From the NCBI GenBank assembly GCA_946480295.1, contig CAMLIT010000030.1, positions 1 to 38,419 on the forward strand: a stretch of 38,419 bases of DNA, given 5' to 3'. The position numbers and the translations under genes are program-made. The notes under the pieces were generated by a model. The model did no database searches. It worked only from the letters and a program-made list of their open reading frames with translations, and was not told the origin of the DNA. Source of the DNA: an uncultured Gemmatimonadota bacterium (GTDB lineage: Bacteria > Gemmatimonadota > Gemmatimonadetes > Gemmatimonadales > Gemmatimonadaceae). Positions 32,816-38,419 of the stretch are shown piece after piece; positions within the stretch are counted from its first letter, which is position 1, and every line of letters starts with the position of its first letter.

Positions 32816-32973
32816 CGGAACAGTCGCCCCTCGCCAGACACCCGGTCGCCTTCCGCTCTCCGCCATCCGCCTTCCGCCATCCGCGTTCCTCGGGAGCTCG
32901 ACGCCGCGTCCCGAGCGGATCGCGGAATAGCGGAAGGCGAAATAGCGGAGAGCAGCGCGGCGTACGGAACAGT
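32816..32973. repeat. D-core-D' element between the two exported-protein genes
   Basis: D units (CTTCCGC, TCTCCGC, CATCCGC, CTTCCGC, CATCCGC) at 32849-32886, core CTCGGGA / TCCCGAG at 32889-32895 and 32909-32915, and inverted D-like units (AGCGGAT, CGCGGAA, TAGCGGA, AGGCGAA, TAGCGGA) at 32914-32955. A 9-bp direct repeat CGGAACAGT flanks the element (32816-32824 and 32965-32973). Confidence 0.8.
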
Positions 32974-33082
32974 GAAGGGCGTCGTGATCTCCAGCCGCGA
33001 TTGCATTTCTCGCCCCTCACACCGACAATTCGGGACGCACGGCTTCGAGCAGACGGGTCAACGGGTCAACGGGGAGGTCGAC

Positions 33083-33796
33083 ATGCGCGTTCGCGTGATC
33101 GTCGCAGCCATCGCGTTGTCGCTGCCGGGAGTCTCCGCCGCGCAGCATCTTCCGCGGACGCGCACCCCCGAGGGCATCAGGCCACCCGAGCCGACATCCC
33201 TCCCGCCGCAGCCCGGGCCGATCGCGCGGGCGGAATCCTACCAGCGGCAGCGGCTCGCCGTCGAGACGTACCCGATGGTCAGCTATTTCCAGGCGCCGGG
33301 GCTCACCGGCGGCGCTCGGCCCGCCTGGACGAGCTTCGGCAACGGCGCTCACGCGGACTACCTGCTGAGTCGATTCGCGTCGGCCACGCTGGACGTGACG
33401 GCCAGCTACGTCGGCGGACCGGCGCAGACGCAGACCGCGGAGCTGGGCACGCGCCTGCGCCCGGACCTGTCCCACGAGCGCTGGTATCCGTACGTCGACC
33501 TGCGCGCCGGCTACATGGCGGCCTGGAACAAGCTCTGGAACTGGCCCGGCCTCGACCAGGCGCAGGGCCCGTATGGCCATTACAACTACGGCTTCGGCGC
33601 CCTCGCCGGCGTCGGGGTGGAGTACTCCCTCACGCGCTCATGGTCGCTGACCACCGCCGGCGCGGTCATGCGCGACCGGATGACGACGAGCGCCTTCGAC
33701 GGCCACAGGTCATACCCGCTCACGGCGTACCGCTACACGCTCGGCGTGCGGTACACTCCGGTGCGCATCAGCACGGAGCCGGCGCCGCATCCGTGA
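33083..33796 (+). CDS. Exported protein, probable outer-membrane beta-barrel
   Basis: 237 residues from ATG 33083, with a Shine-Dalgarno-like GGGGAGG 6 bases before it. Signal peptide MRVRVIVAAIALSLPGVSAAQ, cleavage near SAA-Q. A Pro-rich N-terminal part (TPEGIRPPEPTSLPPQPGPI) precedes strands with alternating aromatic residues (TLDVTASYVGGPAQ, RWYPYVDLRAGYMAAWN, YGFGALAGVGVEYSL). The family is not recognised. It ends in a charged Pro tail and not in an aromatic residue, so barrel assignment is less certain. Separate from the previous gene by the D-core-D' repeat element. Confidence 0.72.
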   Translation: MRVRVIVAAIALSLPGVSAAQHLPRTRTPEGIRPPEPTSLPPQPGPIARAESYQRQRLAVETYPMVSYFQAPGLTGGARPAWTSFGNGAHADYLLSRFASATLDVTASYVGGPAQTQTAELGTRLRPDLSHERWYPYVDLRAGYMAAWNKLWNWPGLDQAQGPYGHYNYGFGALAGVGVEYSLTRSWSLTTAGAVMRDRMTTSAFDGHRSYPLTAYRYTLGVRYTPVRISTEPAPHP

Positions 33797-33821
33797 GTGG
33801 GTCGCCGGCCATGCTGTGAAC

Positions 33822-33850
33822 GCGGCGACCGCCTGCCAGGCGGTCGCCGC
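33822..33850 (+). terminator. Strong hairpin after the exported-protein gene
   Basis: Arms GCGGCGACCGCC (33822-33833) and GGCGGTCGCCGC (33839-33850) pair perfectly around a 5-base loop (TGCCA). No T-run follows, so it may act as a Rho-independent-like or RNA-end hairpin, perhaps for both strands since the tRNA gene is convergent. Confidence 0.55.
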
Positions 33851-33897
33851 TCTCGTCAGGCGGCCGCGCTGGCGCGACGTCGCCTGCCGCCACCCCC

Positions 33898-33937
33898 AAC
33901 GATGCCGCCCCTGCGCGTGCGGGCCGGGGCGGCGTTC
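33898..33937 (-). terminator. Probable tRNA-Leu terminator
   Basis: Read on the minus strand just after the tRNA 3' end, AACGCCGCCCC pairs with GGGGCGGCATCGTT across a 14-base loop (one weak mismatch pair). It lies 10 bases beyond the tRNA. The end of transcription there is inferred. Confidence 0.55.
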
Positions 33938-33946
33938 GCCCTTCGA

Positions 33947-34031
33947 TGCCGGAGACGGGACTCGAACCCGTAAGTCCTTGTGGGACAACAGCTCCTAAGG
34001 CTGCTGCGTTTACCGATTTCGCCACTCCGGC
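33947..34031 (-). tRNA. tRNA-Leu (anticodon UAG)
   Basis: 85 nt on the minus strand. Acceptor stem GCCGGAG pairs with CTCCGGC with discriminator A. The anticodon loop CTTAGGA sits on a five-pair stem (GCAGC/GCTGT), giving UAG, which reads CUN leucine codons. The long variable arm (about 14 nt, TGTCCCACAAGGAC) is typical of Leu. The T-arm is ACGGG-TTCGAGT-CCCGT. The 3' CCA is not encoded. It lies between htrA and an exported-protein gene, on the same strand as htrA. Confidence 0.95.
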
Positions 34032-34092
34032 GTTCCTGGCCACCGGTCCCGAGTCTGCTGCATCTACCGGGCGCCACTCTCGCGCGCGGGGA

Positions 34093-34098
34093 AAGATA
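34093..34098 (-). promoter_or_regulatory. Candidate -10 element TATCTTTCCC for tRNA-Leu
   Basis: TATCTT lies 62 bases upstream of the tRNA 5' end and is immediately preceded on this strand by the A array of the 34102-34257 element, so any -35 box would lie within heptamer repeats. Recurrence of TA(G/T)CTTTCC before several genes is the support. Confidence 0.35.
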
Positions 34099-34101
34099 GT
34101 G

Positions 34102-34257
34102 GGGACGAGGGACGAGGGACGAGGGACGACGTGATTGGTCGTTGGTCCTTGGCGGACCTCGGGATGCCACTCGTGGCATCCCGAGCGGCTGGCCAAGAAC
34201 CAAGAACGAAGAACGAAGAACGAAAGGCGTTGTGCTCGTCCCTCGTCCCTCGTCCCC
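34102..34257. repeat. Complete symmetric element A-B-core-B'-A' between htrA and tRNA-Leu
   Basis: A array: four GGGACGA units, 34102-34129. B array: TTGGTCG/TTGGTCC units, 34133-34153. Core: CTCGGGATGCCA (34158-34169) and TGGCATCCCGAG (34174-34185), perfect 12-bp arms with loop CTCG. Inverted B array: AAGAACC, AAGAACG, AAGAACG, AAGAACG, 34195-34224. Inverted A array: TCGTCCC units, 34236-34257. The clearest example of the nested symmetry seen across the window. Confidence 0.95.
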
Positions 34258-34275
34258 AGCGCCCCCCGCCCCCCG

Positions 34276-35829
34276 CTACCCGACCTTCAACGTCACCGTC
34301 CGCGTCACCTGCCCCCGATAGTCGTACACCAGCAGCGTCACCAGCGACCCGCTCTTCAGCCCCGAGATCACGTCCTGCAGGTCCGCCGTCGTCCGGATGT
34401 CCTTCTTCACCGGATACAGCACCTGCGTGATGATGTCCGTGTCGGCGAACAGCTCGTGATACGCCGGCCCCGCGTTCGACACGTCGGTCACGATCAGCCC
34501 GTTCCGATAGCCGGGGCGGAGCTTCGCCTGCGTCGCGAACTCCGGCGTCACCTGCTCGACGCTGATCCCGAGCTTGTCGTAGCTGCGCGTGCCCATGTCC
34601 GCCGCCGGCTGGCGGCCGCCGTCGTCCGAGGCGTTCGACGCCACGTCGGTGCGGTCCGCCGGCGGCTCGCCGAGCTTGACGTCGATCGTCTTGTGCTGGC
34701 CGAAGCGCATGACGTCGATCGGCACCACGTCACCCGGCTTGTAGCCGCGGATGACGCGCTGCAGCTCGCTCACGCGATCGACCTCGTGCCCACCCGCCGA
34801 GATGATGATGTCGCCGATCTCCATCCCCGCGCGCTTCGCCGGGCTCGCGTCCGGGTTGTCCGGCGGATCGAACCCCGCCACCTTCGCGCCGCGGATCTGC
34901 TGGAGTCCCGCGACCTTCGCGTCGTTCGGCTCCACTTCCTGGATGTTGATGCCGAGCACCGCGCGCCGCACGTGGCCGTACTTGATGATGTCGTCCATCA
35001 CTTCCTTGGCCAGCGTGATCGGGATCGCGAAGCCGTAGCCGGCGTAGTAGCCGGTGCTGCTCGCGATCGCGCTGTTGATGCCGATCACCTCGCCGCGGAT
35101 GTTGACCAGCGGCCCGCCCGAGTTCCCCGGGTTGATCGCCGCGTCGGTCTGGATGTAGTCCTGGATGTTGTACTTCGACGTCAGGAGCCCCTGCAGCGTG
35201 CGCCCCTTCGCGCTGACGATCCCCGCGGTCACCGTGAAGTCGAGGCCGAGCGGGTTCCCGATCGCCACCACCCACTGCCCGACGCGCGCCTGGCTGTCGT
35301 CGCCGAGCGACACCGTCGGCAGGTTGGTCGCGTCCACCTTCACCACGGCGACGTCGGTCGTCGGATCCTTGCCGACCACCTTCGCCGTGAAGACGCGGTT
35401 GTCGAGCAGCTTCACCGTCACGCGGTCCGCGTCGGCGACGACGTGGTTGTTCGTGAGGATGTACCCGTCCGGCGACACGATGAAGCCCGTGCCCGACGCC
35501 TCGGAGGGCATGTCCTGCTGCGGGATGTCGAACTGGTGGAAGAAGTCGTCCAGCCCCGGCGCCCGCTGGCCGCGCGTCCGCGGGCGCGGCCGGCCGAGGT
35601 GCTCCGCCTGGATCGAGACGACGGCGGGGGTGACGTGATCGGCGATCGACTCGAACCCGTTCTGGGTGTCGAGCAACCCCTTCACCTCCGTGACGGAGGT
35701 CTTCGAGGGCGTCCTGCCCTGCGCCCACCCGAATCGGGTGAGGTTGAATCCCGAGGCGAACAGCAGGCCACAGAGGAACGCGACGGTCAGACCGGCCGCG
35801 AACCGCGCACGCGCATACTTGCTCGGCAT
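34276..35829 (-). CDS. htrA: Periplasmic serine protease DegP/HtrA family (Do-like)
   Basis: 517 residues from ATG 35829. A signal anchor or signal peptide (MPSKYARARFAAGLTVAFLCGLLFASGF) directs it to the periplasm. The trypsin-like domain has the triad His129 (TNNHVV), Asp159 (DPTTDVAVVKVD) and Ser237 (GNSGGPL). Two PDZ domains follow, at about 290-390 (including GMEIGDIIISAGGHEV) and 425-510. It degrades or chaperones misfolded envelope proteins. A strong hairpin separates it from dnaK upstream. Downstream lies tRNA-Leu; its 3' end is 18 bp from the A array of the repeat element. Confidence 0.98.
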   Translation of the reverse strand: MPSKYARARFAAGLTVAFLCGLLFASGFNLTRFGWAQGRTPSKTSVTEVKGLLDTQNGFESIADHVTPAVVSIQAEHLGRPRPRTRGQRAPGLDDFFHQFDIPQQDMPSEASGTGFIVSPDGYILTNNHVVADADRVTVKLLDNRVFTAKVVGKDPTTDVAVVKVDATNLPTVSLGDDSQARVGQWVVAIGNPLGLDFTVTAGIVSAKGRTLQGLLTSKYNIQDYIQTDAAINPGNSGGPLVNIRGEVIGINSAIASSTGYYAGYGFAIPITLAKEVMDDIIKYGHVRRAVLGINIQEVEPNDAKVAGLQQIRGAKVAGFDPPDNPDASPAKRAGMEIGDIIISAGGHEVDRVSELQRVIRGYKPGDVVPIDVMRFGQHKTIDVKLGEPPADRTDVASNASDDGGRQPAADMGTRSYDKLGISVEQVTPEFATQAKLRPGYRNGLIVTDVSNAGPAYHELFADTDIITQVLYPVKKDIRTTADLQDVISGLKSGSLVTLLVYDYRGQVTRTVTLKVG

Positions 35830-35860
35830 ACCACGATCCGAATGTGAGGGGTGGAAAGAT

Positions 35861-35896
35861 GGCCCGGGGGCATCCCGATAGGAACACCCCCGGGCC
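35861..35896 (-). terminator. Terminator after dnaK
   Basis: GGCCCGGGGG (35861-35870) pairs perfectly with CCCCCGGGCC (35887-35896), with a 16-base loop; on the minus strand it is followed by ATCTTTCC. It lies 29 bases after the dnaK stop and 31 bases before the htrA ATG, so htrA should have its own promoter or depend on read-through. Confidence 0.75.
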
Positions 35897-35925
35897 GGTG
35901 GAAAGTTTCGTCCGATGTCGCCCGA

Positions 35926-37872
<1,947 letters not shown>

Positions 37873-37992
37873 TGTTCCCTCTGCAATGGAAATGGATCGG
37901 GCGGGGCTCGCCCCACCGCGAACGTGTCGCAGACGGGCAATTCAGGGACCGCTTTTGTCGGCCAGTTTGGCAGCGGATCTCCCTCGGCCCCT

Positions 37993-37998
37993 TAGCTT
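37993..37998 (+). promoter_or_regulatory. Candidate -10 element TTAGCTTTCCC for the rhomboid gene
   Basis: TAGCTT in the context CCTTAGCTTTCCCGTG, sharing 11 bases with the element before tig. Transcription would start near 38005, about 78 bases before the ATG at 38083. TTTGGC lies 21 bases upstream and could serve as a -35 box, but the spacing is long. Confidence 0.4.
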
Positions 37999-38082
37999 TC
38001 CCGTGACAGAGTGGCGCGCCCGCCGTCGCGTTGCCGTCGAGGCAGGGTGCCCCGTGGGCTTCCTCTCCCCGAGCACGACTGG

Positions 38083-38419
38083 ATGATCCCGCTCAGCGAC
38101 GACAACCCGACGCTCCACACGCCCGTGATGACCTGGATCCTCCTCGGCGCGATGTTCGCCGTGTGGATGGTCGTCGAGGGCGCCGGCTTCAACTCCCTCC
38201 AGCTCGCGAAGGCGATCTGCGATTACGGGCTCGTCCCCGCCGAGCTCACCCACCGCGTGCCCCTTGGTACCGCCGTCCCCCTCGGCCGCGGGGTCTTCTG
38301 CGTCGTCGACAACGACTGGATCAATTACCTGACGCCGCTCCTCTCGATCTTCCTGCACGGAGGGTGGAGCCACATCCTCGGCAACGCGCTCTTCTTCTGG
38401 GTGTTCGGCAACAACATCG
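38083..38419 (+). CDS. Rhomboid-family intramembrane serine protease (5' part, cut by window end)
   Basis: The first 112 codons of a rhomboid gene. MIPLSDDNPTLHTPVMTWILLGAM is the typical N-terminus with first helix. The L1-loop/HxxxN region is visible: FLHGGWSHILGNALFFWVFGNNI, with the conserved WSH and N of the rhomboid signature. The catalytic GxSG Ser and final His lie beyond the edge. GTG 38047 in frame is an alternative start 12 residues upstream. It is divergent from dnaK by 210 bp. Rhomboids cleave transmembrane substrates; the substrate is unknown. Confidence 0.93.
   Translation, partial: MIPLSDDNPTLHTPVMTWILLGAMFAVWMVVEGAGFNSLQLAKAICDYGLVPAELTHRVPLGTAVPLGRGVFCVVDNDWINYLTPLLSIFLHGGWSHILGNALFFWVFGNNI

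Noticed and set aside
37873..38082. CIRCE (HrcA) element or sigma-32 promoter for dnaK
   Set aside because: No TTAGCACTC-N9-GAGTGCTAA type inverted repeat and no CTTGAA/CCCCAT pair was found by eye in the 210 bp upstream.

Overview
This is a GC-rich chromosomal segment from a Gram-negative (diderm) bacterium. It carries lipopolysaccharide-type glycosyltransferases with a Kdo/WaaP-type kinase, several outer-membrane barrel candidates and a periplasmic HtrA protease. Protein style, gene order and codon use suggest Gemmatimonadota. That assignment is inference from the sequence alone; no database search was run. There are 29 protein genes (one cut by the right edge) and one tRNA-Leu gene. No insertion sequence, prophage or CRISPR array is visible.

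Layout, left to right. glmS (74-1918) ends at a clear terminator. A MoxR-type operon follows (2112-7106): a multi-pass membrane protein, a DUF4129 protein, a DUF4350 protein, a MoxR AAA+ ATPase and a DUF58 protein, most joined by 4-bp start/stop overlaps. It converges on an RDD-SpoIIM fusion gene (7264-9141) and a DinB-family gene. dtd and maf (9771-10867) run the other way. An envelope block (10944-14963) holds two GT9 heptosyltransferase-like genes, a GT4 glycosyltransferase and a Kdo/WaaP-like kinase. It is followed by an FHA-GAF-adenylate cyclase gene and trpE. A large outer-membrane protein gene is divergent from trpE. After a 667-bp repeat-rich gap comes a GspE/PilB-type ATPase with a NUDIX hydrolase domain fused to its C-terminus.

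The minus-strand block 32008-23552 is a protein quality-control island: tig, clpP, clpX, lon, engB, then a lipoprotein and a left-handed beta-helix acyltransferase. Two small outer-membrane or exported protein genes, tRNA-Leu(UAG), htrA, dnaK and the start of a rhomboid protease gene finish the window. Folding (Tig, DnaK), cytosolic proteolysis (ClpXP, Lon) and envelope proteolysis (HtrA, rhomboid) are therefore clustered.

The most unusual content is non-coding. Many gaps contain arrays of 7-bp units belonging to a few families: A = GGGACGA, B = TTGGTCG/AAGAACC, C = GGGAGGC, D = GCGGNNN. The arrays are often nested symmetrically around a palindromic core containing CTCGGGATGCC/GGCATCCCGAG, giving outer array, inner array, core, inverted inner array, inverted outer array. 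They run into the 3' ends of flanking genes, so unrelated proteins share tails such as GGGRREA and GRGTRD. They also occur in frame inside lon, between the ATPase and protease domains. A second, larger duplicated cassette lies at 20682-21117. A recurrent TA(G/T)CTT hexamer upstream of at least six genes may be a -10 promoter element; at two genes it sits exactly 7 nt before the ATG, which fits leaderless mRNAs.
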